From Actinomycetota bacterium (GTDB lineage Bacteria; Actinomycetota; Actinomycetes; Propionibacteriales; Propionibacteriaceae): a stretch of 22,026 nucleotides of DNA. Shown here one piece after another: positions 8,343-15,633 of this stretch (positions are counted from its first letter, which is position 1; each line of letters begins with the position of its first letter). Location of the stretch: positions 1 to 22,026 of the forward strand of contig JACRAA010000086.1 in NCBI GenBank assembly GCA_016213595.1, read 5' to 3'. Below the pieces are notes generated by a model. The model did no database searches, was not told where the DNA came from, and was given only the letters and a program-made list of their open reading frames with translations. A program made the position numbers and the translations under genes.

Positions 8343-11300
8343 CGGACGGCCTCCAGCAAGGGCCCGTATGCCTCTGCCGCCAGCCCACGCAGACCACCCC
8401 GACCGCACGCAGCCTTCTCGAGGTCCTCCAGCTCCCTGAAGAAGAGCCGCCACGTCGGGTCCACGTCGTACTCCCAGATCTTGCGGAGACGTTCCTCGTC
8501 GACGACCGCGTGGGGGTCGGCGAGCTCGTAGCCGAGGCGAGGAGGCAAGGGGAGTGGGCTGTCCCAGCCGTCGGCCATGAGCCGGACGAGCAGGTCGAGC
8601 TGACGGGCGGCTGCCTCCGGAGACGTCGGGACGAGAGTGGCCACTCGCCGGGACGAGCACACGACGGACCGCCAGTCGCCGTCGCGGGACGCGGTCAGCA
8701 TCATGAGCCTCAGCCAGGGCTCGACCAGTCGCTTGTCGGACGGCTTCGACGTGGTGGCATCCACCACGGTGTCGCCGCGCACCGGGACACGTCCGGTGAT
8801 CCGCATGCCGCTCGGCAGGTCGACGCCGACATCGACGTGCTCCACCTTCGGCCCGAGGTAGGGGGCGAGGTTGTCGAGGACCTCACCGACGCGGCTCGTG
8901 GCCCTGGTGAGGGCTGCCTGGCCGCGAAGCCCCGGCGGCAGCTCCCCGCGTCTCAGCTCCGCCTCGACGATCCCGGGACGGGGATGGCCTGCGAGGGCCA
9001 GCTGAAGCAGGCGGTTCTCGAGCGCCCAGGACCCCAGTGCGTCGAGCTCCACCGGGATCTGCGAGGACGACTCGGGGCGGGCCTCGTCGGCCTGCGCGTC
9101 CAGCTCGCTTCGGCTGATCCCGTACCAGGACCCGACCCTGTGCCTCAGGAACTCCCGCGCAGGATGGCGGAGGAACGCCGTGAGCTCGGCCAGTGTGACG
9201 GCCGAGGGCCGAGCAGCCGGCGCGATGCCGGAGGTGTCGAACCGGTCGCGGGCGACAGGCCGTAGGCCCACCTGTGCTCGTCGTGCCTCCACCGCACACG
9301 CGTCGTACGTCGGCTCCGCGGACGGCTCGTACGGCTGCAGCGAGTGCTCGACGAGGACGGAGGCCCGACTGACGCCGAGCCGCTCGACGGCCTCGAGCAG
9401 GTCGATGACGGGTGCGGACAGCGGCATGGCCTCGTTGGTCCGCTGGTCGTGGCCGGCCCCGATCACGACGAAGGTCTCGGTGGCGGCCCTGAGCGTGTCG
9501 AGGAAGAGCTGCCGGTCGTCGAGCGACACGTGCGGGTCCTCCGGGTCGCCGGTGAGCTCGAGGAGGTCATCGCCTGAGCGGCGGGACGCGCGGGGGAACG
9601 CCGCCTCGTCGACGCCCAGCAGGCAGACCACGCGGTGGGGCACGTGGCGCAGCGCGTCGAGGCTCGTGACCGTGAGGTTGCCCGTCAGCAACGTGGACCG
9701 TGGCGGGTGGGCCTTGAGCCAGTCCCCGACGAGGTGACGCATGTCGCCGAGCCCGATCACCGGAGCGTCGGGGCCGGACGCCGTCGCCAGGTCACCGAGG
9801 AGCGCCTGCGCATGGCCCAGCTGCCAGGCGTCGGACGAGGACACGTCGACGAGACGGGTCAGGAGGTCACGGAACCGGGTCACCCAGACCGCCGGTGTCG
9901 CAGGCTCCCGGAACGTCGCCACGGCCTGACGGACGACGGAGTGGATCTCCGCCACCGCACCCACCAGCTCCAGGTCGCTCGAGTCGACCATGTCGAGCGG
10001 CAGCACGGACGACACGTGCGCCAGGTCTCGTTCCGACATGGCCACCCCGAGGACGAGCCGGTTAAGGCCCGTCAGCCAGGTGTTCTGGTTGATGCCCGTC
10101 AGCCCGAAGGCGTCGCGCGACGCGCTGTCGACGCCCCAGCGCACCCCGGCATGCTCCAGCAGCTCGCCGAGGGTCTCCAGACTCTCCTCGTCGAGCCGGA
10201 ACCGTCGGGCGACCGGGGCAGCGCCGCACAGGGCCAGGAGGTCTCCGAGCTCGGCACGCGACGTCGCCAGGTCGAGGAGACGCCAGAGGACGTCGAGGAC
10301 AGGGTTGGTACGGCCGGGGGAGGTGTCGGTCACCCGGACCCGGAGCCCCGCGACCGGATGCTCCGTCGGGGCCAGGCTGTCCGCGTCGGCGACGCACAGC
10401 GCCCGCACCAGGGGAGCAACTTCCTGCAGCTGTGGCGTACAGACCAGGACATCTCTCGGTTCGAGGCCCGGCCGGCTGTCGAACAGCTCGCACAGTACGT
10501 CCCGCAGCACCTCGACCTGCCGGACGAGACCGTGGCTGAGGTGGACCCGTACGGACGAGTCGGCCACCACGGGGCTCGAGCTCCGGACCCCTGTCCTGAC
10601 CTCCTCCTGCAGGCGGGCAAGCAGCGTCCCGCTGGATGGCGGCAGCGTCGTGACGAGCTCGGTACGGACGTGGCGGGAGGCGGCGGCGAGCGCCGCCTGT
10701 CCGGCCCGGCCGAGCCTTTCCGTGAGGAGGTGGTCACCGGCAAGGGAAGCCGCGGGCCACCAGACGGTGACGTCGCGACCGGCCCCGAGCGCGTCGAGCA
10801 GCGTCCGCTCGGAGGGGGCGAGCCGCTCCGGCGCCCAGAGCGACACCCGCGCCGGCAGGTCGGACAGGCCTGGTTCGTCGCGCAACCGCTCGGCCGCGTG
10901 GCGTGCACGCTCCCACGGCGTCGGCGCGCCGACGACCTCGACGAGGATGTCCCACAGGTGCTGCTGCCACGGCTCGATCCCGTCGCCGCTCGAGGTCAGC
11001 AGCTCGGGCCGCCACCGCGCGTACCGCCCGAACATCTCGCACAGGTGCCTGGCAGTGCCGTACCGTCGCCCCGGCCGTTCGGCCTCGTTCAGGTGCACGG
11101 CCACGTCGCGGAACCAGGGCTCGGGCTCGGCGCGCTCGAATGCCCGCAGCATGGTCCAGGCGAGCCGCTCCGTCCCCCAGGGGTCGTCCGTGGCCGCGAT
11201 GCCCGAGGCGGCGAGCTCCAGCTCGGCGAACAGGGCCCGGGGCGTCGGCAGGTCGATGTGGGCCGCAACCCCGTCCGTACAGCCCGACGTGGCCCCGAGG

Positions 11301-11461
11301 ACCAGGCCGAGGCGCTGGAGCAGCCACCGACCCTGTCCAGGACTGGTGACGGCGACGACGTCGCGCGCGAAGGGGTCGTGGGGCGGGACGAGGAGCTCGG
11401 CGCCCAGGGCGGCCGCCAGCACGTCGGCACGATCACCCACCCTCAGACGCAGCCCGCTCAT
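8339..11461 (-). CDS. recC: RecC, scaffold and DNA-scanning subunit of RecBCD
   Basis: RecC holds RecB and RecD and scans unwound DNA for Chi; it is an inactivated helicase-nuclease. It has 1040 residues, within family range. Recognisable RecC segments are the start VTSPGQGRWLLQRLGLVLG, IDLPTPRALFAEL, the DVLVCTPQLQEVAPLVRALC block, SLDALRHVPHRVVCLLGVDE followed by AAFPR, and DDRQLFLDTLRAATETFVVIGAG. No functional Walker A is seen, as expected. The ATG at 11461 is preceded on the minus strand by a GGTGAGG-like site. It is the first gene of recC>recB>recD. The 151 bp upstream is shared with the divergent lyase gene; a TAGGGT -10-like hexamer (11470-11475) is present but lacks a good -35. The Chi sequence it reads cannot be deduced here. 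Confidence 0.93.
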   Translation of the reverse strand: MSGLRLRVGDRADVLAAALGAELLVPPHDPFARDVVAVTSPGQGRWLLQRLGLVLGATSGCTDGVAAHIDLPTPRALFAELELAASGIAATDDPWGTERLAWTMLRAFERAEPEPWFRDVAVHLNEAERPGRRYGTARHLCEMFGRYARWRPELLTSSGDGIEPWQQHLWDILVEVVGAPTPWERARHAAERLRDEPGLSDLPARVSLWAPERLAPSERTLLDALGAGRDVTVWWPAASLAGDHLLTERLGRAGQAALAAASRHVRTELVTTLPPSSGTLLARLQEEVRTGVRSSSPVVADSSVRVHLSHGLVRQVEVLRDVLCELFDSRPGLEPRDVLVCTPQLQEVAPLVRALCVADADSLAPTEHPVAGLRVRVTDTSPGRTNPVLDVLWRLLDLATSRAELGDLLALCGAAPVARRFRLDEESLETLGELLEHAGVRWGVDSASRDAFGLTGINQNTWLTGLNRLVLGVAMSERDLAHVSSVLPLDMVDSSDLELVGAVAEIHSVVRQAVATFREPATPAVWVTRFRDLLTRLVDVSSSDAWQLGHAQALLGDLATASGPDAPVIGLGDMRHLVGDWLKAHPPRSTLLTGNLTVTSLDALRHVPHRVVCLLGVDEAAFPRASRRSGDDLLELTGDPEDPHVSLDDRQLFLDTLRAATETFVVIGAGHDQRTNEAMPLSAPVIDLLEAVERLGVSRASVLVEHSLQPYEPSAEPTYDACAVEARRAQVGLRPVARDRFDTSGIAPAARPSAVTLAELTAFLRHPAREFLRHRVGSWYGISRSELDAQADEARPESSSQIPVELDALGSWALENRLLQLALAGHPRPGIVEAELRRGELPPGLRGQAALTRATSRVGEVLDNLAPYLGPKVEHVDVGVDLPSGMRITGRVPVRGDTVVDATTSKPSDKRLVEPWLRLMMLTASRDGDWRSVVCSSRRVATLVPTSPEAAARQLDLLVRLMADGWDSPLPLPPRLGYELADPHAVVDEERLRKIWEYDVDPTWRLFFRELEDLEKAACGRGGLRGLAAEAYGPLLEAVR

Positions 11462-11612
11462 GGGACCTCACCCTAGAGGGCGCCTCGGACACTTCCGTGA
11501 CGATGCCCGGTCTCACCAGGGCCGGCGACGGGTACCGCTTTCCTCGTGCCGATGGCTAGTGTCGTGAGGCGTCCACGCGGCCCAGGTCGCACCCGCCTGA
11601 CAGGAAGCTCAC
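11462..11612. promoter_or_regulatory. Divergent promoter region recC / oligogalacturonate lyase
   Basis: This 151-bp gap separates two genes pointing away from each other, so promoters for both should be inside it. For the plus strand the best -10 is TAGTGT at 11557-11562, about 50 bp before the lyase ATG; the matching -35 position (around 11534-11540) is poor. For the minus strand TAGGGT at 11470-11475 sits almost on the recC ATG, which would mean a near-leaderless transcript. Neither is convincing. I see no clear operator or actinobacterial LexA box. Confidence 0.3.
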
Positions 11613-12809
11613 ATGCCCAAGGGATCCGTGTTCGTCGACGAGCCCTTCTCGTACGTCGACAGGTTCAGCGGATGCCGCATCCGGCGGCTCACCAGCTACA
11701 CAGGCCACTCCAACCACCTGTACTTCACGGACCCGTGCTTCCTCGACGACGGCAGGTCGCTCGTGTTCACGTCCGATCGGGAAGGTCACAGCAACCTGTT
11801 CCGCTACGACCTCGACACAGGCCGTGCGACCCAGCTCACCGACCTGTCCGGGCCGAGCATCGAGAACGAGAGGGTCTTCGACCACCGTCCCGCCGGCGCG
11901 TACAGCACCGTGAACGGGAAGCACTACTACTGGTGGCAGAACGGGCTGTACGAGCTCGACGTGCACACACTCGACGAGCGGCAGGTCTGGCGCGCCCCGG
12001 AGGACACGGTCGTCGGCATCCACGGAGCGACGACGGCCGACGGGCGGTACGTGTGCACGATGCTGCGCGAGCGCGTCGAGCCCGCGGAGCCGCGCCTGGA
12101 GTACCCGTACTCGTACTTCCCGGACCTCTTCGACGCCCGTCCGCTCACGCAGGTGATCCGGGTCGAGGTCGCGACCGGAGTCATGGAGGTCCTGCACGAG
12201 GACCGCAGGTTCATGACTCACGTGAACGTGTCGCCCACGCGTCCTGACCTCCTCACGTTCTGTCACGAGGGGCCGTGGCAGCGCGTCGAGCAGCGGATCT
12301 GGGGGCTGAACCTGCGAACCGGCGACGTGTGGAGGATCCGGCCCCAGGACGACGGCCGGCTCGTCGTCGGGCACGAGTACTGGTTCGCGGACGGCGAGCA
12401 CATCGGCTACCACGGGCGTCCGAGGAACGGCCAGGGCGACCACGTCTTCGGCTACCGCCGCTGGGACAACACGGATGCCGTCGAGAGCCGCTTCCCGTTC
12501 CACTCGTGGCACTTCGCGAGCAACGACCACCGTCTCATCGTCGGTGACGGTACGGCGACGCTGCAGACGCCGCGGGAGCCGTTCATCCAGCTGTTCCGCT
12601 GGGACGGTGCGGACTACGTGGGGCCGAAGGTCGTGGCGGCGCACTACGACACGTTCAACGGCCAGCTCGTGCACTGCCATCCCCGCTTCACGCCCGACGG
12701 CCGACACGTGCTGTACACGAGCGACGCAACCGGCTACGCGAACCTCTACCTCGCCGAGCTGCCGCCGTTCGAGGACCTGCCCGACCTCGTCCCGGGCATG
12801 CTGCCGTAG
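11613..12809 (+). CDS. ogl: Oligogalacturonate lyase, polysaccharide lyase family 22
   Basis: Predicted cytoplasmic beta-elimination of digalacturonate, the last depolymerising step of pectin breakdown, giving 5-keto-4-deoxyuronate. It has 398 residues with no signal peptide, as in known Ogl enzymes. The seven-bladed propeller repeats are visible as recurring DDGRSLVFTSD, ADGRYV and PDGRHVLYTSD motifs. From memory of the Yersinia enzyme, which binds Mn2+ through three His and one Gln, the equivalents here are His300, Gln351, His354 and His356 (QLVHCH), and the proposed catalytic base is His254 (GHEYW). FCHEGPW and IVGDG are also shared. The ATG at 11613 has AGGAAG five bases upstream. Its neighbours are DNA-repair genes; no pectin transporter or uronate catabolic gene is in view. 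The product is well supported, the exact substrate less so. Confidence 0.85.
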   Translation: MPKGSVFVDEPFSYVDRFSGCRIRRLTSYTGHSNHLYFTDPCFLDDGRSLVFTSDREGHSNLFRYDLDTGRATQLTDLSGPSIENERVFDHRPAGAYSTVNGKHYYWWQNGLYELDVHTLDERQVWRAPEDTVVGIHGATTADGRYVCTMLRERVEPAEPRLEYPYSYFPDLFDARPLTQVIRVEVATGVMEVLHEDRRFMTHVNVSPTRPDLLTFCHEGPWQRVEQRIWGLNLRTGDVWRIRPQDDGRLVVGHEYWFADGEHIGYHGRPRNGQGDHVFGYRRWDNTDAVESRFPFHSWHFASNDHRLIVGDGTATLQTPREPFIQLFRWDGADYVGPKVVAAHYDTFNGQLVHCHPRFTPDGRHVLYTSDATGYANLYLAELPPFEDLPDLVPGMLP

Positions 12810-12858
12810 GAGGCGAGACGGGGTCCCCGACGGCACCCCTGTCCTGACGGTCGCAGCG

Positions 12859-13104
12859 TCAGGCCGCGAGGGAGGCCAGGCGCTGCTGGACCTCCCGGAC
12901 ACTCGGGTTGGTGAGGGTCGACCCGTCCTCGAAGAGGAGCGTGGGTACGGTCCTGCTGCCGGAGTTGGCGTGCTCGACCAGCTCGGCGCCCTCCGGCTCG
13001 GCCTCGATGTCCACCTCGGTGTAGTCCATGCCCGTACGGTCGAGCTGGGACTTGAGCCGGCGGCAGTAGCCGCACCAGGTGGTCGTGAACATTGTGAAGG
13101 CCAT
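12859..13104 (-). CDS. mrx1: Mycoredoxin (glutaredoxin-like, CGYC active site)
   Basis: Small thioredoxin-fold oxidoreductase; actinobacterial mycoredoxins reduce mycothiol mixed disulfides. It has 81 residues, the usual size. The active site TWCGYC has Cys11 and Cys14 at the start of the first helix, and TVPTLLF near residues 52-58 holds the cis-proline that shapes the thiol-binding groove. The ATG at 13104 gives the standard N terminus (MAFTMFTTTW); an in-frame upstream extension to 13182 is rejected because it runs into the divergent uvrD2 promoter area. It is divergent from uvrD2 with an 88-bp gap, the same arrangement as in mycobacteria, and converges with the lyase gene across 49 bp holding only a weak GGGGT/ACCCC pairing. 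No strong Shine-Dalgarno is visible. Confidence 0.9.
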   Translation of the reverse strand: MAFTMFTTTWCGYCRRLKSQLDRTGMDYTEVDIEAEPEGAELVEHANSGSRTVPTLLFEDGSTLTNPSVREVQQRLASLAA

Positions 13105-13192
13105 GTGTCGGGCAACCGAGGTTGGCCGAGGAGTATTCCGGAGCTGGGCCGCCCGCGGTCGGCTGTCGTCGGGTCGTGGCACAGTGTCCGCT

Positions 13193-15262
13193 GTGGCGTC
13201 CCCTCATCCCGACGAGATCCTCCGCGGTCTCGACCTCGAGCAGCGCGAGGTGGCGACGAGCGTGGGGGAGCCTGTCGTGGTGATCGCAGGAGCCGGTACG
13301 GGCAAGACACGCGCGATCACACACCGCATCGCCTACGGTGCCGTCACAGGCGCGATCGACCCGAAGGCGACGCTCGCGGTCACGTTCACCACACGCGCCG
13401 CCGGCGAGCTTCGCGGCAGGCTCGCGCTGCTGGGGGTCCACGGCGTCCAGGCCCGCACCTTCCACTCCGCAGCACTCCGACAGGCCCATTTCTTCTGGCC
13501 CGAGGCGTACGGCTCCGCCCTGCCCCAGGTCAGCGAGGCCAGGTTCTCCGTCGTCGCCGAGGCGGCGCGGCGACTCGGGCTTCCCACCGACACCTCGGTG
13601 ATCCGCGACGTCTCGGGCGAGGTGTCCTGGGCGAAGGTGAGCAACGTGGAGCCGGAGTCGTACGCCTCACTGGCCCGCGCGTCAGGCCGTGCGGTCGCCG
13701 GCCTCGAACCCGAGACCGTCGCGCGGCTGCTCGTGACCTACGACAACCTCAACCGGGACCGCGGCCGGATCGACTTCGACGACATCCTGCTGTGCACCGT
13801 CGCGCTCCTCACCGACCACGAGGACGTGGCCGCGCAGGTCCGGCGGACGTACCGGCACCTCGTCGTCGACGAGTACCAGGACGTGAGCCCGGTGCAGCAG
13901 CGGCTCGTCGACCTGTGGCTGGGGCCGAGCCACGACGTGTGCGTGGTGGGCGACCCCGCCCAGACGATCCACACGTTCGCCGGGGCACGCGCCGAGTACC
14001 TCCTCGCCTTCGGCCGTCGGCACCCCGCCGCCCGTACCGTCGAGCTGGTCCGCGACTACCGCTCCACTCCGCAGGTCGTGGGCGTCGCGAACGGCGTCCT
14101 GGCCGGTTCGGGCCAGCGGCACGTGACGTTGCGTGCTCAACGCCCGGCAGGACCTGCTCCCGTGTTCGCGTCGGCGACGGACGAGGCGGATGAGGCGGGC
14201 GCCGTGATCCGGTGGTTCTCCGACCTTCGTCGGCAGGGAGTGGACTGGCGCGAGATGGCGGTGCTGTACCGGATCAACGCCCACTCTCCGGCCTACGAGG
14301 CGGCCTTGAGCGATGCGGGCATCCCGTACCAGGTCCGTAACGCGGAGCGCTTCTACGAGCGCCCGGAGGTCAGGCAGGCGCTGGGAGCACTGGCCGCGAC
14401 GGCGCGTACGCGCGGCGCCGAACCGGGCCTGGCCTGTGCGACGGAGGTGCTGGGGGCGCTCGGGTGGAGGCAGACCGCGCCGGCGACGGGCGGCCAGACC
14501 CGGGAGCGCTGGGAGTCGCAGAACGCCCTGATGGAGCTGGCCCGCGACCTCGCGGAGCAGGGCATGACGCTGGCAGAGCTGGTAGCGGAGCTGCAGCGGC
14601 GCGCGGCCGTGCAGCACGCGCCGTCCGGCGCGGGCGTCACGCTCACGACCCTCCACGGAGCGAAGGGACTGGAGTGGGACGCGGTCGCCCTCGTCGGCAT
14701 CCATGACGGGGGAGTGCCCTTCGTCCTGGCCGATACCGATCAGCAGCTCGCGGAGGAGCGGCGGCTGCTGTACGTGGGGGTCACGAGGGCTCGGGAGCAC
14801 CTCAGGATCTCGTGGTCGGGCGGCCGTGGACGTGACCGCCAGCCGTCGCGGTTCCTCACCGGCGTCCTGCCCAGCTCGGCGACACCTGTCCGCAGACGCT
14901 CCCGGCAGGTCAGCCGGGAGACCGTCGCCATGACCTGCCGCGTCTGCGGCGGCGGGATCACGGCCGCCTCGGACCGGGTGCTGGGACGGCACGCGGACTG
15001 TCCCTCGCGGTACGACGAGGACCTCCTCGCGGCCCTGCGCACGTGGCGGACGCGCGCAGCGGAGAACGCCGGTCTCCCTGAGTTCTGCATCTTCACCGAG
15101 TCCGCCCTGGTCGCGATCGCAGAGGCATGCCCGCGCAGCAACGACCAGCTCGGCGAGGTGTCCGGCGTCGGGCCCTCCAAGATCCGCCGGTACGGATCCG
15201 AGGTCCTCGCCCTCGTCGAGGCAGCCGGACAGGGCCAGGAGCTCCCACCGCCCCTGGGGTGA
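13193..15262 (+). CDS. uvrD2: UvrD2, SF1 DNA helicase with zinc motif and HRDC domain
   Basis: 3'-5' DNA helicase of the actinobacterial UvrD2 family, essential in mycobacteria. It has 689 residues. Walker A GAGTGKT is at 33-39, DEYQD at 226-230 (the D-E pair is Asp226-Glu227), then GDPAQTIHTFAGA, TLHGAKGLEWDAV and LLYVGVTRAREHL. After the motor comes a zinc-type motif C582-X2-C585-X14-H600-X2-C603; UvrD2 normally has four cysteines here, and His replaces the third. Residues from about 605 to the end are an HRDC domain (LLAALRTWRTRAAE, SGVGPSKIRRYG). The GTG at 13193 fits the family N terminus (PDEILRGLDLEQ). A CACAGT hexamer lies seven bases before it and there is no Shine-Dalgarno, so the mRNA may be leaderless. 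The frame extends further upstream, but into mycoredoxin sequence. Confidence 0.94.
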   Translation: MASPHPDEILRGLDLEQREVATSVGEPVVVIAGAGTGKTRAITHRIAYGAVTGAIDPKATLAVTFTTRAAGELRGRLALLGVHGVQARTFHSAALRQAHFFWPEAYGSALPQVSEARFSVVAEAARRLGLPTDTSVIRDVSGEVSWAKVSNVEPESYASLARASGRAVAGLEPETVARLLVTYDNLNRDRGRIDFDDILLCTVALLTDHEDVAAQVRRTYRHLVVDEYQDVSPVQQRLVDLWLGPSHDVCVVGDPAQTIHTFAGARAEYLLAFGRRHPAARTVELVRDYRSTPQVVGVANGVLAGSGQRHVTLRAQRPAGPAPVFASATDEADEAGAVIRWFSDLRRQGVDWREMAVLYRINAHSPAYEAALSDAGIPYQVRNAERFYERPEVRQALGALAATARTRGAEPGLACATEVLGALGWRQTAPATGGQTRERWESQNALMELARDLAEQGMTLAELVAELQRRAAVQHAPSGAGVTLTTLHGAKGLEWDAVALVGIHDGGVPFVLADTDQQLAEERRLLYVGVTRAREHLRISWSGGRGRDRQPSRFLTGVLPSSATPVRRRSRQVSRETVAMTCRVCGGGITAASDRVLGRHADCPSRYDEDLLAALRTWRTRAAENAGLPEFCIFTESALVAIAEACPRSNDQLGEVSGVGPSKIRRYGSEVLALVEAAGQGQELPPPLG

Positions 15263-15265
15263 CCC

Positions 15266-15371
15266 CTCGTACAGCCAAGGCGCGACTCCTCGTACAGGCC
15301 CTGCATCACCCTCGTACCGATGCCGTAGCAGGCAGTTCTCACGACCTGCGGTAATTCGCTTGCACTCGTAC
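15266..15371 (+). repeat. Four CTCGTAC direct repeats upstream of and in the whiB7 promoter
   Basis: CTCGTAC occurs at 15266, 15289, 15311 and 15365. The first two extend to CTCGTACAG. The last two extend to a 17-base near-identical unit, CTCGTACSGATGCCGTA, at 15311-15327 and 15365-15381. Steps are 23, 22 and 54 bases, so the first three lie about two helical turns apart on one DNA face. The last copy lies in the spacer of the predicted promoter. They could be activator or repressor sites, but CGTAC is common across this window, so chance clustering is not excluded. Confidence 0.5.
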
Positions 15372-15389
15372 GGATGCCGTACCTAGGCT
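15352..15389 (+). promoter_or_regulatory. Predicted SigA-type whiB7 promoter with AT-rich WhiB7 element
   Basis: The -35 is TTGCAC (15360-15365) and the -10 is TAGGCT (15384-15389), with an 18-base spacer. TAATT at 15352-15356 ends three bases before the -35. A short AT-rich patch just upstream of -35 is the hallmark of promoters autoactivated by WhiB7-SigA. Transcription would start near 15395, giving a leader of about 350 nt before the whiB7 ATG, typical for this gene. Confidence 0.6.
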
Positions 15390-15440
15390 CGTGCACGGTC
15401 GCCGACGGGTGGCGGCCAGGACTGTGATGGGAGGGCAGCG

Positions 15441-15608
15441 ATGCTGACGTCCATGAACGCAACGGCGATGACGCTGTCGCGCCCGTCCCTCGTGCTCTCC
15501 ACGATCGACAACAACGCCGCTGTGTCCTTCGTCGATGCGACGACCGGAGTCAAGCGTCACGCCGACTACGGCACCGGACCCGATCTGGCCCCTGGGGGCG
15601 CCCATTGA
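15441..15608 (+). CDS. Upstream ORF in the whiB7 leader, 55 codons
   Basis: A short ORF starting ATG at 15441 with a strong GGGAGG site six bases upstream and ending TGA at 15606-15608. The 55-residue product is rich in Ser, Thr and Ala (MLTSMNATAMTLSRPS...), without cysteine pairs or a membrane segment, and I recognise no family. It lies wholly between the predicted whiB7 promoter and the attenuator hairpin, and its stop codon is inside the first of two hairpins. In other actinobacteria whiB7/wblC leaders carry an upstream ORF whose translation state controls read-through into whiB7; position and good ribosome site support the same role here. The peptide itself may have no function. It was found by reading the leader directly. 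Confidence 0.65.
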   Translation: MLTSMNATAMTLSRPSLVLSTIDNNAAVSFVDATTGVKRHADYGTGPDLAPGGAH

Positions 15609-15627
15609 TGGCATGACCATCAGGCGC
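15598..15627 (+). promoter_or_regulatory. Leader hairpin 1 enclosing the upstream ORF stop
   Basis: TGATGG (15606-15611) pairs perfectly with CCATCA (15617-15622) around a five-base loop, and GCGCC (15598-15602) pairs with GGCGC (15623-15627), leaving a three-base CAT bulge. The TGA stop codon of the upstream ORF is in the inner stem, so a terminating ribosome would melt it. It lies seven bases before the attenuator stem, which fits a pause or switching hairpin. Confidence 0.55.
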
Positions 15628-15633
15628 AGGACC

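Noticed and set aside
2..11461. AdnB plus RecBCD as an anti-phage defence island
   Set aside because: All are core recombination genes in a conserved actinobacterial block; no toxin, methylase, nuclease sensor or mobile-element gene accompanies them.
9635..11476. 613-codon plus-strand open frame opposite recC, and the 525-codon frame 9990-11567
   Set aside because: Both are compositional shadows; recC on the minus strand has recognisable family segments across the same span.
13105..13192. Strong promoter pair between the mycoredoxin gene and uvrD2
   Set aside because: Only single -10-like hexamers (AATACT on minus, CACAGT on plus) are seen, without acceptable -35 elements.
11556..13310. 584-codon minus-strand open frame across the lyase and mycoredoxin genes
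   Set aside because: It crosses two well-supported genes in another frame and has no family features.
15266..15371. CTCGTAC repeats as plasmid- or origin-type iterons
   Set aside because: No replication initiator, DnaA boxes or AT-rich unwinding region nearby; the location at the whiB7 promoter points to regulation or chance.
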